In this document: positions 20,158 to 30,254 of the stretch, one piece after another
How positions within the stretch are numbered: the stretch's first letter is position 1
Layout of the letters: each line of letters starts with the position of its first letter
NCBI RefSeq assembly: GCF_000340565.2
Contig: NZ_CP007203.1
Location: 410,296 to 474,295, forward strand
Source: Nodularia spumigena CCY9414
GTDB taxonomy: Bacteria > Cyanobacteriota > Cyanobacteriia > Cyanobacteriales > Nostocaceae
DNA: 64,000 bases
Reading direction: 5' to 3'
Made by a program: the position numbers and the translations under genes
The notes under the pieces: model-generated
Told to the model about the DNA's origin: nothing
The model's database searches: none
What the model saw: the letters and a program-made list of their open reading frames with translations, nothing else

Positions 20158-21264
20158 ATGACTATTAAAAAGAAAGTTGGCATTATTTTGGGTACACGAC
20201 CGGAAGCGATTAAACTGGCTCCAGTCATTCAAGTATTTCAACAGTCGCCAAAATTTGAGTTACAGGTAATTTTAACTGGACAGCATCGCGAGATGGTTGA
20301 GCAAGTGATGCAGTTATTTAATCTCAAGGCTGATGTTGATCTAGAAATTATGCAGCCTCAGCAAACTTTAAATGATATTACTTGCCTCAGCTTACAGGGT
20401 TTAGAAGCATTATTCCAGCAAAGTAAGCCGGATTTAGTCATCGTTCAGGGAGACACTACCACAGCTTTTGCGGCAGCTTTGGCAGCTTTTTATCAAAAAA
20501 TCCCTGTTGGTCATGTAGAAGCGGGGTTAAGAACTGATGATTTATTTAATCCATATCCAGAAGAAGCGAATCGGCGGCTGATTTCTCAACTCACCCAGTT
20601 ACATTTTGCGCCAACGCCTTGGGCGGCGGAAAACTTACAACGTTCTGGGGTTTTGGGAGAAATTCACATGACAGGTAACACTGTCATCGATGCACTGTTA
20701 AATGTAGCTGCTACCAAACCCGCCTGTAATGTGCCAGGTTTAAACTGGAACTCATATCGCACCTTGCTAGCCACAGTCCATCGGCGAGAAAATTGGGGAG
20801 AACCACTGCAAGCGATCGCTCAAGCATTTTTACGGATATTAGATAAGTTTACTGATACAGCTTTGCTGCTACCATTGCACCGTAACCCCACAGTCCGAGA
20901 ACCATTACAAGCACTTTTAGGGAATCATCCCCGAATTTTCTTGACAGAACCGCTAGATTATGCAGAACTTGTGGGAGCCATTGAGCGATCGCATTTCTTA
21001 TTAACTGATTCTGGTGGTTTGCAAGAAGAAGCCCCTAGCCTGGGAAAACCAGTATTGGTTCTCAGAGATACTACAGAAAGGCCAGAGGCTGTAACTGCCG
21101 GTACAGCAAAACTTGTGGGAACTACGACACAGAATATTGTTCAAGCTGCCGGTGAGTTGCTAAGTAACCCCAAAGCCTATGAAACAATGGCAAACGCCAT
21201 AAATCCCTATGGAGATGGTCATGCAGCCGAACGCATCTTAGAAATTGTGCAAAATTATCTTTAA
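20158..21264 (+). CDS. wecB: UDP-GlcNAc 2-epimerase (non-hydrolysing)
   Basis: 368 residues, the family length. It interconverts UDP-GlcNAc and UDP-ManNAc, feeding surface polysaccharide synthesis. Motifs: GTRPEAIKLAPV near the N-terminus, HVEAGLRTDD (about 119-128), ETVEANRR-type PEEANRRL, and DSGGLQEEAPSLGKPVLVLRD with TERPEA near the C-terminus. There are no sugar-biosynthesis neighbours; it converges on a peptidoglycan-binding gene whose stop codon is 8 bp away. Soluble, no signal peptide. Confidence 0.95.
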   Translation: MTIKKKVGIILGTRPEAIKLAPVIQVFQQSPKFELQVILTGQHREMVEQVMQLFNLKADVDLEIMQPQQTLNDITCLSLQGLEALFQQSKPDLVIVQGDTTTAFAAALAAFYQKIPVGHVEAGLRTDDLFNPYPEEANRRLISQLTQLHFAPTPWAAENLQRSGVLGEIHMTGNTVIDALLNVAATKPACNVPGLNWNSYRTLLATVHRRENWGEPLQAIAQAFLRILDKFTDTALLLPLHRNPTVREPLQALLGNHPRIFLTEPLDYAELVGAIERSHFLLTDSGGLQEEAPSLGKPVLVLRDTTERPEAVTAGTAKLVGTTTQNIVQAAGELLSNPKAYETMANAINPYGDGHAAERILEIVQNYL

Positions 21265-21271
21265 GTTCAGC

Positions 21272-22159
21272 TTAATTTCTCAGTATTGCACTACGAGTTT
21301 CGGGTCCGACAATACCATCCACACGTAAATAATTACGAGCCTGAAACTCTCGGACTACGCGAGTAGTAGTAGGGCCATAATATCCCGTTGGTTCCACACC
21401 CAAAGCTCGTTGAATTTCTGTCACCGCCGAACCTCTAGATCCCAAACCCAGAATAACTGGCCCACCTGTACCACTTTGGTAGCCATTTTGGTAGCCATTT
21501 CTAAAGATCGCATTACGAGTTTCGGGGCCAACAATACCATCAACACGTAAGTTATTACGAGCCTGAAATTGTCGGACTACGCGAGTAGTAGTAGGGCCAT
21601 AATACCCAGTAGGCTGCACACCCAAAGCTCTTTGAACTTCCGTCACAGCCGAACTGCGAGATCCTAAACTCAAATAAACTGGCCCACCAACACCACGACG
21701 AGTAATAGTTCTAACAGGGCGATTATTTGGTGTACTACCAATCCATCTAGTAGAAACGAATCCACTGGGAGACAGTTGAGCGAAACCATTGATAATTCGC
21801 GTAGTCGTTAATTGGGTACGATTAGGGATACAGTCCAAAATTCGCGAATGGAGGTTGGCATCTTCACGGACACGGAGACAACTACCATTAGTTGTTACGT
21901 ATGATGTGGAAACTGTCTGAGCGTGAGTGACTGTGGCAAAAAATACACTAATCCCAGCTAAAGCTAACCAAGCAGAAGATTTAAGAAAATTTAACCAGTG
22001 AAATTGCGACTTCGTGAGATTATCTGCGGTGGCTGCACCTATCCCAGCAGGCCTCAAGAGTTTTTTCCATTCCAACTGAAAATTAGGAAGATTGTATTCA
22101 ACGTTTTCATTTGCTTCCTCGTTCGCCATAAACATATGGGAATAAGCCATGTAGTCCAT
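21272..22159 (-). CDS. SH3-like and twin peptidoglycan-binding domain protein
   Basis: 295 residues. A 60-residue hydrophilic leader precedes a hydrophobic segment (about 62-81, LALAGISVFFATVTHAQ), which may be a late signal peptide or anchor. Then come an SH3b-like domain (about 90-145: SCLRVREDANLHSRILDCI) and two nearly identical PG_binding_1 repeats (about 165-220 and 235-292), each with GSRxSAVTEIQRALGV, GYYGPTTTRVVR and RVDGIVGPETR. The two repeats are close at DNA level (21285-21440 and 21510-21670), which points to recent duplication. It probably binds the cell wall; no catalytic domain is present. Confidence 0.88.
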   Translation of the reverse strand: MDYMAYSHMFMANEEANENVEYNLPNFQLEWKKLLRPAGIGAATADNLTKSQFHWLNFLKSSAWLALAGISVFFATVTHAQTVSTSYVTTNGSCLRVREDANLHSRILDCIPNRTQLTTTRIINGFAQLSPSGFVSTRWIGSTPNNRPVRTITRRGVGGPVYLSLGSRSSAVTEVQRALGVQPTGYYGPTTTRVVRQFQARNNLRVDGIVGPETRNAIFRNGYQNGYQSGTGGPVILGLGSRGSAVTEIQRALGVEPTGYYGPTTTRVVREFQARNYLRVDGIVGPETRSAILRN

Positions 22160-22354
22160 AATGCGCCTCTTTATGCAATAAATTGGGAAGTTGCCAAGAA
22201 TTATGCGATTTTGCTCTATATTTAATTCTAGTGGATTTTAAATTTCAATCATAATTCGATTCCAGGTAGTGAAAAAGTTCAATTATCTCATTAATTTGAA
22301 GCAGAAAAAATATTAGTCGGAATTTGCAAGCCATTCCGCCATACTTCCACCCTT

Positions 22355-23038
22355 CTAAGGTTGACGAAACAACTGAGCATTGTCTTGACAAATTTTCATG
22401 AGATTATTGGCAGTTTCACCTGGAAGAAGGATCATGTCATTGCATTCCGTCTCAATGCTGACCGGTAACGGTGAAACTTCCTGTGCAGTTGGGGGTGTCG
22501 AGACTGGTTGATTGGGAGACGGTGGTTTTTTGTCTGTGGTTGCAGATGCTAACAAGGGAATGGGGTCAGCCGCTACCCGACCATTAGGATAAAATTCAAA
22601 GTGCAGATGAGGGGCGGAACTATTACCCGTAGAACCCATTTCAGCAATAATTTCACCTTGTTCGACCTTTTCACCCTTAGTCACGAATAAACGGCGGTTG
22701 TGACCATAAACTGTCACACTTTGATCAAGATGTTTAATTTCTATAGCATTGCCTAATCCCCAATTATCCCAGCCTGCTTTGACAACTACACCGGATGCGA
22801 CAGCAAAAATAGGAGTTCCAGAAGCCCCAGCGATATCAATTCCTTCATGTTGATATTTGCGGAAACCTTGAGAAATAAACCCTTGAGTTGGCCAGATAAA
22901 ATTACTAGATGCAAAAGAAATATCAGCTGGTGGTAACTGAGTCAGGGCAGAAGTATTAATACCTAGTGTACTAATTAAACTAATTAATGCAATCAAACCA
23001 TAAATAATAATCTTAACTTTTGCCATAGACATGATCAT
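22355..23038 (-). CDS. M23-family peptidoglycan endopeptidase-like protein
   Basis: 227 residues with an N-terminal hydrophobic segment (about 7-27) for export or anchoring. The peptidase M23 domain (about 45-160) shows zinc-site motifs: HEGIDIAG (His and Asp), YGHNRRLFV, and HLHFEFYPNG. This family cuts peptide cross-links in the wall, and the metal ligands look intact. The C-terminal tail is proline-rich with two cysteines. Three ATG codons are possible at the start (23038, 23032, 23026). It follows a peptidoglycan-binding gene on the same strand, which suggests a wall-related pair. Confidence 0.88.
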   Translation of the reverse strand: MIMSMAKVKIIIYGLIALISLISTLGINTSALTQLPPADISFASSNFIWPTQGFISQGFRKYQHEGIDIAGASGTPIFAVASGVVVKAGWDNWGLGNAIEIKHLDQSVTVYGHNRRLFVTKGEKVEQGEIIAEMGSTGNSSAPHLHFEFYPNGRVAADPIPLLASATTDKKPPSPNQPVSTPPTAQEVSPLPVSIETECNDMILLPGETANNLMKICQDNAQLFRQP

Positions 23039-23167
23039 TTAGACACTTTCTGATTAAGTGTTATTTCAAAATACAACAGACAATATCAGGATAATAAATA
23101 TGTCAAATTGGCAACTTTTCAACCTGCTCCGCGTACCTTTGCGCTAACCTCCGCGCCCCTCTGCGTT

Positions 23168-23205
23168 AAAAAAAAACTCATGAACCTGAATATACAGGTC
23201 ATGAG
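23168..23205 (-). terminator. Rho-independent terminator of glgA
   Basis: On the minus strand, a hairpin CTCATGACCTG / CAGGTTCATGAG (one bulge) around TATATT is followed by a run of nine T residues, 26 bp after the glgA stop. Confidence 0.85.
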
Positions 23206-23231
23206 TGAAGAAAATTATTAATCTCAACAAA

Positions 23232-24671
23232 TCAGGCTTTGCTGCTTTTTACAGCTTCGGTGATCACCAACTCAGGTTGTGGCTGTTCCTCTGACTCTGG
23301 TAAGCCAAAAATCGATTTATATAACTTTACATACTCCTTAGCTGATTCATACCAACTGAAATTCTGACTCATCCCCCGTTTTTGTAATTCCTGCCATTGA
23401 GGTTGGAAACGGAAACCTTCCCAAGCCCGAATCATACAGGTAAACAGGTCTAACGGTTCATAACGGTCAAAGCAATAACCAGTACCGGCGGCGTTCATGG
23501 GGTCATGGTGCGATACAGTGTCAACTAATCCACCTGTACGGCGGACAATGGGGGGACAACCATAACGCAAAGACATCATTTGACTGATACCGCAGGGTTC
23601 AAAGCGGCTAGGCATTAAGAAGGTATCAGCACCAGCATAAATCCGGCGAGACAGGGCATCGTTATATAGTAGATAAGTTGCCATGCGTCCAGGATAGCGG
23701 GATGCTAACTGCCACATTTGGGTTTCGTAGTTGCGATCGCCTGTTCCCAATAACACAAATTGAGCATCTGTATAAGCCATGAAACGGTCGAGCATTTGCA
23801 ACAGCAAATCAATGCCTTTTTGCTCTACCAACCGTGTCACCATACCAATTAAAAAGGCTTTGCTGTTAACTTCTAAACCCACTTCTTCTTGCAAAGCAAT
23901 TTTGTTAGCCTTACGTTTATCCAGAGTATCGACAGTAAAGGTTTGGGCTAGGGCTTTATCGTTTCCGGGATCGTAAACCTCAAGGTCTATACCGTTAATA
24001 ATTCCCGATAACTTACCACTAATAAAAGACAGTAAACCTTCTAAAGTTTCACCGTAAGCAGGAGTTTTGATTTGTTCGGCATAAGTGGGAGAAACTGTAT
24101 TTACCCGATCAGCAAACTGTACCGCCGCCGCCATCGTGTTATGTCCCTGCATATACCAAGGACACCAAGTAATTTTTTGTAAATACCAACTCCACGGTCC
24201 TTGATAAGCCAAGTTGTGAATAGTAAAAACAGTGCTGATATCAGGGTCTTGGTGCATCCATACCGGAATCATTCCCGTGTGCCAATCGTGACAGTGGACA
24301 ATTTGTGGCTTCCAGTAGTTCCAGCAAAATTCAGCCGCACCATTGGCAAACAAAGTGAACCGCCAATCCTCATCATCACCACTATAAATCCGGCGGGGCA
24401 TAAAGGCAGGATGTCCAAATAAGTACAAGGGAACATCAGTACCAGGTAAAACGCTTTCGTAAACGTCAAAGTCCTGGAACATGGCAGTTCCCTTCCAAAT
24501 CGGTGCTTCAGGAATCTCCATTTTGTCTGGGAGGAAGCCGTAATAAGGCAAAAAGATGCGGACATCATGCCCCATTTTTCTCAATATTTTGGGCAATGCA
24601 CCCACAACATCCCCCATTCCTCCGACTTTCGCAACCGGAGCTGCTTCTGCTGCAACGAATAGAATCCGCAT
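23232..24671 (-). CDS. glgA: Glycogen synthase (ADP-glucose type)
   Basis: 479 residues, GT5 family. It extends alpha-1,4-glucan chains from ADP-glucose in the cytoplasm. The N-terminal [13 protein letters not shown] is the ADP-glucose-binding motif (usually KVGGLGDV). The C-terminal [21 protein letters not shown] and [10 protein letters not shown] segments bind nucleotide and hold the catalytic Glu. A 25-residue acidic tail follows the conserved end. It has its own terminator, and TTATCAG tandem repeats lie just upstream. Many cyanobacteria have two glgA genes; which one this is cannot be told. Confidence 0.95.
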   Translation of the reverse strand: MRILFVAAEAAPVAKVGGMGDVVGALPKILRKMGHDVRIFLPYYGFLPDKMEIPEAPIWKGTAMFQDFDVYESVLPGTDVPLYLFGHPAFMPRRIYSGDDEDWRFTLFANGAAEFCWNYWKPQIVHCHDWHTGMIPVWMHQDPDISTVFTIHNLAYQGPWSWYLQKITWCPWYMQGHNTMAAAVQFADRVNTVSPTYAEQIKTPAYGETLEGLLSFISGKLSGIINGIDLEVYDPGNDKALAQTFTVDTLDKRKANKIALQEEVGLEVNSKAFLIGMVTRLVEQKGIDLLLQMLDRFMAYTDAQFVLLGTGDRNYETQMWQLASRYPGRMATYLLYNDALSRRIYAGADTFLMPSRFEPCGISQMMSLRYGCPPIVRRTGGLVDTVSHHDPMNAAGTGYCFDRYEPLDLFTCMIRAWEGFRFQPQWQELQKRGMSQNFSWYESAKEYVKLYKSIFGLPESEEQPQPELVITEAVKSSKA

Positions 24672-24763
24672 GGTAGTTTCTGCTTATCAGTTATCAGTTA
24701 TCAGTTATCAGTTTTTTACTGTTTACTGATTATTTATCTAATCACATTCGCTTGCCCAATAGC

Positions 24764-25735
24764 TTAGGAACCCCGTTGAATCTCGGTAAATATTTCCTCT
24801 AAGATTTCTTGTGCGCCTTGTTCTCTTAACAGTGCTGCTAGTTCTGCGCCTAGTTTTTCGGCATCTTTCGCCGCACCAGTTACGGTGTCTTTTACCAGTT
24901 TTTGACCATCGACACTGGCGACTATGCCGGTTAGAGTTAAATTATCACCGTCTATTACTGTATTTACACCTATGGGTACTTGACAACCACCTTCGAGAAT
25001 CCGTAAAAATGCTCTTTCGGCGAGACAGCGATCGCGTGTTTCGCTGTGTTCAATGGCTTTGAGGATGTTGATGATTTCCTTGTCATCAGCCCGGCATTCG
25101 ATGCCTAAAGCCCCTTGTCCGACTGCGTGGAGCGAAATTTCCTTGGGGAGAATTTGATGGATGCGATCGCTCATTCCCAAGCGCTCTAAACCGGCGGCTG
25201 CTAAAATCAGGGCATCATATTCGCCAGAATCCAGTTTTTTCAGGCGTGTATTTAAATTTCCTCGGACATCTTTAAATGTAAAATGGGGAAATTTGTTGCG
25301 TAACTGCGCTAGTCGTCTTAAGGATGATGTGCCAATAACTGCACCTGCGGGCAGAGTCTCAATTTGTTTATCTTTATATTTATCATGTACAACTAGGGCA
25401 TCTGCGGGGTTTTCTCGTTCTGTAATCACTGCCAGAGTTAACCCAGATGGTAAATTAGTTGGTAAATCCTTCAAGGAATGAACTGCAAAATCAATTTCCT
25501 GATTGAGCATTCCCACTTCCAATTCTTTAGTAAATAGTCCTTTATCGCCAATTTTGGCTAATGCTACATCCAGGATATTGTCGCCTTGGGTAGACATGGT
25601 ATGGACTTCAAAACTAATATCAGGAAAGCTTTTCTGGAGTTGGTCTCGTACCCAGTAGGTTTGAACTAGGGCGAGTTGACTTTTACGAGAACCAATGCGG
25701 ATAGTGCGCGTAGGACTAGAAATAACTGAAGTCAT
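24764..25735 (-). CDS. hemC: Porphobilinogen deaminase (hydroxymethylbilane synthase)
   Basis: 323 residues from the ATG at 25733-25735; an upstream in-frame ATG would add 13 residues ([13 protein letters not shown]) unlike the family. It joins four porphobilinogens into hydroxymethylbilane, an early step to haem, chlorophyll and bilins. Motifs: [44 protein letters not shown], and the dipyrromethane-cofactor Cys in [10 protein letters not shown]. It diverges from the lipid-kinase gene across a 278-bp gap where its promoter must lie. Confidence 0.95.
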   Translation of the reverse strand: MTSVISSPTRTIRIGSRKSQLALVQTYWVRDQLQKSFPDISFEVHTMSTQGDNILDVALAKIGDKGLFTKELEVGMLNQEIDFAVHSLKDLPTNLPSGLTLAVITERENPADALVVHDKYKDKQIETLPAGAVIGTSSLRRLAQLRNKFPHFTFKDVRGNLNTRLKKLDSGEYDALILAAAGLERLGMSDRIHQILPKEISLHAVGQGALGIECRADDKEIINILKAIEHSETRDRCLAERAFLRILEGGCQVPIGVNTVIDGDNLTLTGIVASVDGQKLVKDTVTGAAKDAEKLGAELAALLREQGAQEILEEIFTEIQRGS

Positions 25736-26013
25736 AAAACAATATGTCAAACCAGGCGATAAACTTATTCTCATCTAGACTACCGCAGTGGGTGAGTCTT
25801 CGGATGGTTATTGCCTGATTGAGGTAAACTTTATTATTGTTTTTTTTACATTTGTTTACATTCTTTGGACTTACTCAACAGCAAGTAGGACTGTAAAATT
25901 TGTACTAGGCTACTTATAAATTAGTAAACCTCTCACCAGATAGAAGTGATAATTTTACGCAAATGTTATGAATAGTTTGGTATCTTATTAATTAAAACTT
26001 AAGTTTCAACCCT

Positions 26014-27030
26014 ATGAACCGTTCAGCTTGCCTGATCTTTAATCCAGTTGCGGGTCAAGGTGATCCAGAACTAGAACTGGCAATGATTCGCTCATTATTA
26101 GAGCCAGAAATTGACTTGGATATTTATCAAACCACCAAAGAAATTGGTGCTGATGAACTGGCGCAAGCAGCTGTAGAACGGGGTGTAGAAGCGATTATTG
26201 CTTCCGGGGGAGATGGTACTTTGTCGGCGGCGGCTATGGCGATAGTCAATACTGATATCCCTTTTGGGATTATTTCACGGGGAACAGCCAACGCTTTCGC
26301 CGCCGCATTGAGAATACCTGATACCATTGATGCTGCTTGTATGACAATTTTGCAGGGACAAACTCGATATGTGGATGCAGCTTATTGTAACGGTAAGCCG
26401 ATGGTACTACTGGCAGGTATTGGTTTTGAAGCGGAAACTGTAGAACTGGCAGACAGAGACGCAAAAAGACGCTTTGGGATTATGGCTTATGTCTTAGCCG
26501 GGGTGCAACAACTGCGGAATTTAGAGAGTTTTGAAGTAGAAATTGAAACCGAGGATAGGATCATTACAACTACAGCCTCAGCCGTCACGGTGGCTAATGC
26601 TGCTCCTCCTAGTTCTGTTTTGGCTCAGGGACCAGCAGGAATTATTTATGATGATGGATTATTAGATTTAACCATCGTGGCTCCCGAAAGTAAAGCCGGA
26701 GCGATCGCCGCCACATTGCATCTATTCCAATCGGCTTCCAGCAACAGCGCCGCAGAAAGAGACGATATTGGCTATCTGCGCGGAAATCGATTTAAAATTA
26801 AAGCTGAACCGCCTCAAAAGGTGGTTTTAGATGGTGAAATGATTGGCACAACTCCCATTGAAGTTTATTGTGTACCATCAGGCTTGAAAATTTTTGTGCC
26901 ATTGAATCAAGCAGTTGGTCCGGCGGAAAAACTAGAGGGTCTTCCTAATTTAAATATTGAAATGAAAGACTCAAACGAAGAATGGGGAAATGAGTCAGGT
27001 TTAGAAGCAGGAATTAACACTGAGGAGTAA
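26014..27030 (+). CDS. Diacylglycerol/lipid kinase family protein
   Basis: 338 residues. NAD-kinase-like fold of the DagK/YegS/BmrU family, with NPVAGQG at the N-terminus, the nucleotide-binding SGGDGTL (about 69-75) and SRGTANAFAAAL (about 92-103). Family members phosphorylate diacylglycerol or other lipids. The C-terminal 35 residues are acidic and outside the core. Its stop overlaps the ribosome-binding site of the next gene (GAGGAG at 27022), so the two are translated together; the pairing suggests related roles in lipid or phosphate metabolism. Confidence 0.9.
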   Translation: MNRSACLIFNPVAGQGDPELELAMIRSLLEPEIDLDIYQTTKEIGADELAQAAVERGVEAIIASGGDGTLSAAAMAIVNTDIPFGIISRGTANAFAAALRIPDTIDAACMTILQGQTRYVDAAYCNGKPMVLLAGIGFEAETVELADRDAKRRFGIMAYVLAGVQQLRNLESFEVEIETEDRIITTTASAVTVANAAPPSSVLAQGPAGIIYDDGLLDLTIVAPESKAGAIAATLHLFQSASSNSAAERDDIGYLRGNRFKIKAEPPQKVVLDGEMIGTTPIEVYCVPSGLKIFVPLNQAVGPAEKLEGLPNLNIEMKDSNEEWGNESGLEAGINTEE

Positions 27031-27036
27031 GTTGTA

Positions 27037-28599
27037 TTGAAACTCGTTTCCGATTCAGCGATCGCTAAAAAAATTAGTAAAATGCAGGAACGGGTAAAAT
27101 GGCAAGACCCGTTAATTTTAGAGCGGGGTATTGACCAAACTCGCCTGGTGTTAGCAGATGATCAGGCTAATAATTCTGATTTTTCTTTTTTGGTGTTGGG
27201 TGACAGTGGTACTGGTAGTCACCGGGGACATAATCCACAGCGACAGGTTGCAGAACAAATGCTACCCCATCGCCCTGAATGCAGTTTTATGTTACACACA
27301 GGTGATGTGATTTATTTGGTGGGGTCGAGTGAATATTACCAGCAGAACTTTATCCGACCTTACCGAGAGTTTCTGGTCGGTGGAGAAGATCCAGAAAATA
27401 TTGCTTATGACCAGATGGTTTTTAATTTTCCCATTTTACCAGTACCGGGAAATCACGATTATTATGACCTCCCACTGGTCTTGAGTTTACTTTCTTTGAC
27501 TACTTTACCAATTCGGCGGTTATTGCGATCGCAATTAGATCTGGATGTAGGCTTACATGGTTCTGGGAAAGGTAGCGCTTATGCAAAAGCATTTTTAGAC
27601 TATCTCAAAGCCTTTCAGCTTCCCGGTGAATTAGGGCAACACTTAGATAATTACTATACGGCTCAGACAGATACAGGTCGCTGTATTAATTATCAACCAG
27701 GACATTTTACCCGCTTACCAAATCATTATTATACGTTTTGTTACAGAGGTATTGACTTTTTTGCCCTGGACTCGAATACATTTAATGAACCAGCACCATT
27801 ACCGAAAACAAACGCAGGTAGGAAACAGCGCCGAGTTTTGGAACAACGCCGTCAAGATTTTGAGGAACAAAAACAGCAAATCATGGAAACCTCAGCCCAG
27901 CTAAATCCGGAGAATCCCAGCGACGCTGAGAAACTGGATGATTTGCAGGGTCAGATATCCCAAATTGAGGAATTGATTGTTGATATCGACAAGCAATTAA
28001 ACACGGATAAACACGCCGTGACTGATATCGCACAACTGGAATGGTTAAAACAAAGACTGATTAAATCGTGGAAGAACGCAGATGTGCGCGGAAGAATTAT
28101 TTATTTCCACCATCCGCCTTATGTGACTGAAGCGACAAAATGGCAACAAGCGCAAACTTTAGCGGTTCGCGATCGCCTGCGTAGTGTCCTGGATGCAGTA
28201 GCCGCAGAAGTGGGTGATTTGATACAGGGACGACCTCTAGTAGATTTAGTCTTAAACGGTCACGCGCACTGCTTAGAACACTTGCAAACCTTGGATACAG
28301 GACACGCCGATGCTAATATTCATTGGGTTATATGTGGAGGTAGTGGGTATAGTTTGCGTCGCCAAAGAAATGAAGGCGCAGATTTAAGAGAAACCGTGGG
28401 AGATAATAGTAAAATAGTAGCGCGATCGCATTTATTCGTTGGTCGTCATGGTCACGGTTCTAAAAAGAAACGACCTTATTCTAGTTTACGCATTGATGTT
28501 ACAGGCGATCGTCATCCTAAATTTATTCTCCGTCCCCTAGTAGCCGAATGGTATCAAAGGCAATGGCATAATTACGAAATGGCATCCTTCACCATTTAA
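27037..28599 (+). CDS. Calcineurin-like metallophosphoesterase
   Basis: 520 residues. All metal-site motifs are present: GDSGTG (about 53), HTGDVIY (about 88), PGNHDYYD (about 141), HHPPY (about 354) and NGHAHCLEHL (about 408). Between motifs 3 and 4 there is an insertion of about 65 residues (EQRRQDFEEQKQQ to DIDKQLN) that looks like a coiled coil. The start is a TTG at 27037, 9 bp after GAGGAG, and no in-frame ATG lies nearby. It is co-transcribed with the lipid-kinase gene. No signal peptide is seen. The substrate is unknown; phosphoesters of lipids or nucleotides are possible. Confidence 0.88.
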   Translation: MKLVSDSAIAKKISKMQERVKWQDPLILERGIDQTRLVLADDQANNSDFSFLVLGDSGTGSHRGHNPQRQVAEQMLPHRPECSFMLHTGDVIYLVGSSEYYQQNFIRPYREFLVGGEDPENIAYDQMVFNFPILPVPGNHDYYDLPLVLSLLSLTTLPIRRLLRSQLDLDVGLHGSGKGSAYAKAFLDYLKAFQLPGELGQHLDNYYTAQTDTGRCINYQPGHFTRLPNHYYTFCYRGIDFFALDSNTFNEPAPLPKTNAGRKQRRVLEQRRQDFEEQKQQIMETSAQLNPENPSDAEKLDDLQGQISQIEELIVDIDKQLNTDKHAVTDIAQLEWLKQRLIKSWKNADVRGRIIYFHHPPYVTEATKWQQAQTLAVRDRLRSVLDAVAAEVGDLIQGRPLVDLVLNGHAHCLEHLQTLDTGHADANIHWVICGGSGYSLRRQRNEGADLRETVGDNSKIVARSHLFVGRHGHGSKKKRPYSSLRIDVTGDRHPKFILRPLVAEWYQRQWHNYEMASFTI

Positions 28600-28639
28600 A
28601 CTCCCCTCCTCGCACCCCCCGAAATCCCCCCGCAACGGG

Positions 28640-28803
28640 CTACGGTATACACACAAATGTTAAATATTCTCAAAATCCTTTTTTTGTAGGGTGTGTTCTC
28701 GCGCAGCGCAACGCACCATCCCAAAGTTGCGGTGCGTTAGGACTAACGTCCATAACACACCCTACCTAAATGAAAGGTTTTTGGACTTGTGTGTACACCG
28801 TAG
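28640..28803. mobile_element. MITE-like element B, intact copy with 10-bp target duplication
   Basis: 164 bp with terminal inverted repeats CTACGGTATACACACAAAT and, on the other strand, CTACGGTGTACACACAAGT (two mismatches in 19). A 10-bp direct repeat CCGCAACGGG flanks it exactly (28630-28639 and 28804-28813). The interior is itself a large palindrome (GTAGGGTGTGTT to AACACACCCTAC) and codes for nothing. Confidence 0.85.
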
Positions 28804-28883
28804 CCGCAACGGGGGGAAGAAAAGGATAAACCTTTGATATGGGAGGGGTTGGGGGTGGATTTGAATGTCTGTAGTAAAAAGCA

Positions 28884-29294
28884 CTAAATTCTTCCTGGGC
28901 CTTTACCCCTGGTATCTCTTTTTTCTGTCAACTTACCTTCTTGATCCTGATTGATTTCTTGGAGTTCTTCAACACGTTCAGCGCTGTCTTGAATCGCCTG
29001 TTTTCGAGCGTCTCCCGGTGTTTCATAATACATTTCTGGCTCCACAGCATAGTTATTAACTAAACCTTCTTGGTCTATCGTGTAGCCATCAGTGGTATTT
29101 ATGCTATCTGCATTGCTTTGGTCATTTGTAGATGCATCTTCCTGTGTTTGTTCTGTAGGAAGAGTTTTATAATTTTCGCCTTCTCTCTGTTTACGAGCTA
29201 CAGTTTCCGCAGGTATTATGCCTCGATCATAATTATCTACATCTACACGTTCAGATGAATCAATAGCCTGATTATTAACTTTTTTATTAGTCAT
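28884..29294 (-). CDS. Hydrophilic acidic protein, unrecognised
   Basis: 136 residues, highly charged and rich in Asn, Gln, Glu and Asp, without hydrophobic segments, likely disordered. It ends in a basic GKGPGRI tail. I recognise no domain. The composition resembles stress-related hydrophilic proteins, and three likely stress proteins (CAAD, BON, glycine-rich) follow on the same strand, so it may belong to the same set; that is inference. The 29295-29623 gap separates it from the CAAD gene. Confidence 0.65.
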   Translation of the reverse strand: MTNKKVNNQAIDSSERVDVDNYDRGIIPAETVARKQREGENYKTLPTEQTQEDASTNDQSNADSINTTDGYTIDQEGLVNNYAVEPEMYYETPGDARKQAIQDSAERVEELQEINQDQEGKLTEKRDTRGKGPGRI

Positions 29295-29407
29295 AAATAT
29301 TATGCCTTTTGAAATAACTGCCAGAACTAGATTAAGCTAATTAAAATAATAAAACTACTATCTTTAGAACTAATTTAGATAATAAAACTCCTATTTTTTC
29401 TACCTTT

Positions 29408-29620
29408 AGACATAATCCCAATTCTAATTTCATCGCAAATAAACAAATTCTCCCCCCTCTCCTTAATAAGGAGAGGGGCTGGGGGTGAGGTTCTATATTT
29501 AAGACATAATCCCAATTCTAATTTCATCGCAAATAAACAAATTCTCCCCCCTCTCCTTCTCCCAAAGGGAGACGCTACGCGAAAATAAGGAGAGGGGCTG
29601 GGGGTGAGGTTCTATATTTA
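29408..29620. repeat. 94-bp tandem duplication with a 25-bp insertion in copy 2
   Basis: Copy 1 (29408-29501) and copy 2 (29502-29620) match end to end, except that copy 2 has 25 extra bases at 29559-29583: a CTCCCAAAGGGAG palindrome plus an ACGCTACGCGAA tail. These sit in the loop of the CTCTCCTT / AAGGAGAG hairpin. The duplication fills most of the gap. Confidence 0.9.
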
Positions 29621-29623
29621 AAA

Positions 29624-30061
29624 TTACTCCCCCACAATTTCCTGTTTAAATAATCGAATTTTCTCAGTTAATTCTTGGCGAGTTTCAGATTTAGTCAGAT
29701 AACGCAAACAAAACCAAGTGAAATAACCAATACCAATCAACTCAAAACTTGGTGATAGTAGAGGAATATAATTAATTGCGCCTAAGATTGCAGCTACTAC
29801 CTTCACTGTAATAATTGCTGTCAAAATTAAAGCAACATTAATCAAAGAGCGCTGATATTTCTGAAAAAAGCCACTTACATATGCAGGAAGTTGTTCTAAA
29901 AACTCAGTTATTCTTCTCGCAACTCGTCGCCATTGAGCTTCAGGTTCATAAGCAGGAGGTAGCTTAGATAAGTGTGCAGTTTCTCCCCCAGCCGGTGGTA
30001 GAATTCCACCAGGTGCGGCTATTGCATCAACTGGTTCTAGTTGCTTTTGTTCAGTTTCCAT
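29624..30061 (-). CDS. CAAD-domain thylakoid membrane protein
   Basis: 145 residues. The C-terminal two-thirds fit the CAAD domain (cyanobacterial aminoacyl-tRNA synthetase appended domain). There are two membrane segments (about 69-93 and 101-120) around SPSFELIGIGYFTWFCLRYL, then a charged amphipathic end with ETRQELTEKIRLFKQEI. CAAD anchors certain tRNA synthetases to thylakoids in heterocystous cyanobacteria, and stand-alone CAAD proteins also occur. The N-terminal 60 residues are polar and proline-rich. No synthetase domain is attached here, so this is a stand-alone form. Confidence 0.85.
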   Translation of the reverse strand: METEQKQLEPVDAIAAPGGILPPAGGETAHLSKLPPAYEPEAQWRRVARRITEFLEQLPAYVSGFFQKYQRSLINVALILTAIITVKVVAAILGAINYIPLLSPSFELIGIGYFTWFCLRYLTKSETRQELTEKIRLFKQEIVGE

Positions 30062-30254
30062 AGTTTTTTAATTTTGGTAGCTACATTATTTCTTATAAAA
30101 TACTAGATATCCATAAATATCACAAACAGGTTTGTGATTTGAACTTAAAGATTTTTACTAAATTAGCGGATTTAGTCGTAATGAGGGAACCTATCCCTCA
30201 CTACACTGGAATTATTTACATTGTCAGACTAAATTGGCTTGACAATTAACCAAA

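Noticed and set aside
24269..24568. Minus-strand second frame of 99 codons inside glgA
   Set aside because: It is nested in the catalytic region of a well-conserved gene and has no ribosome site.
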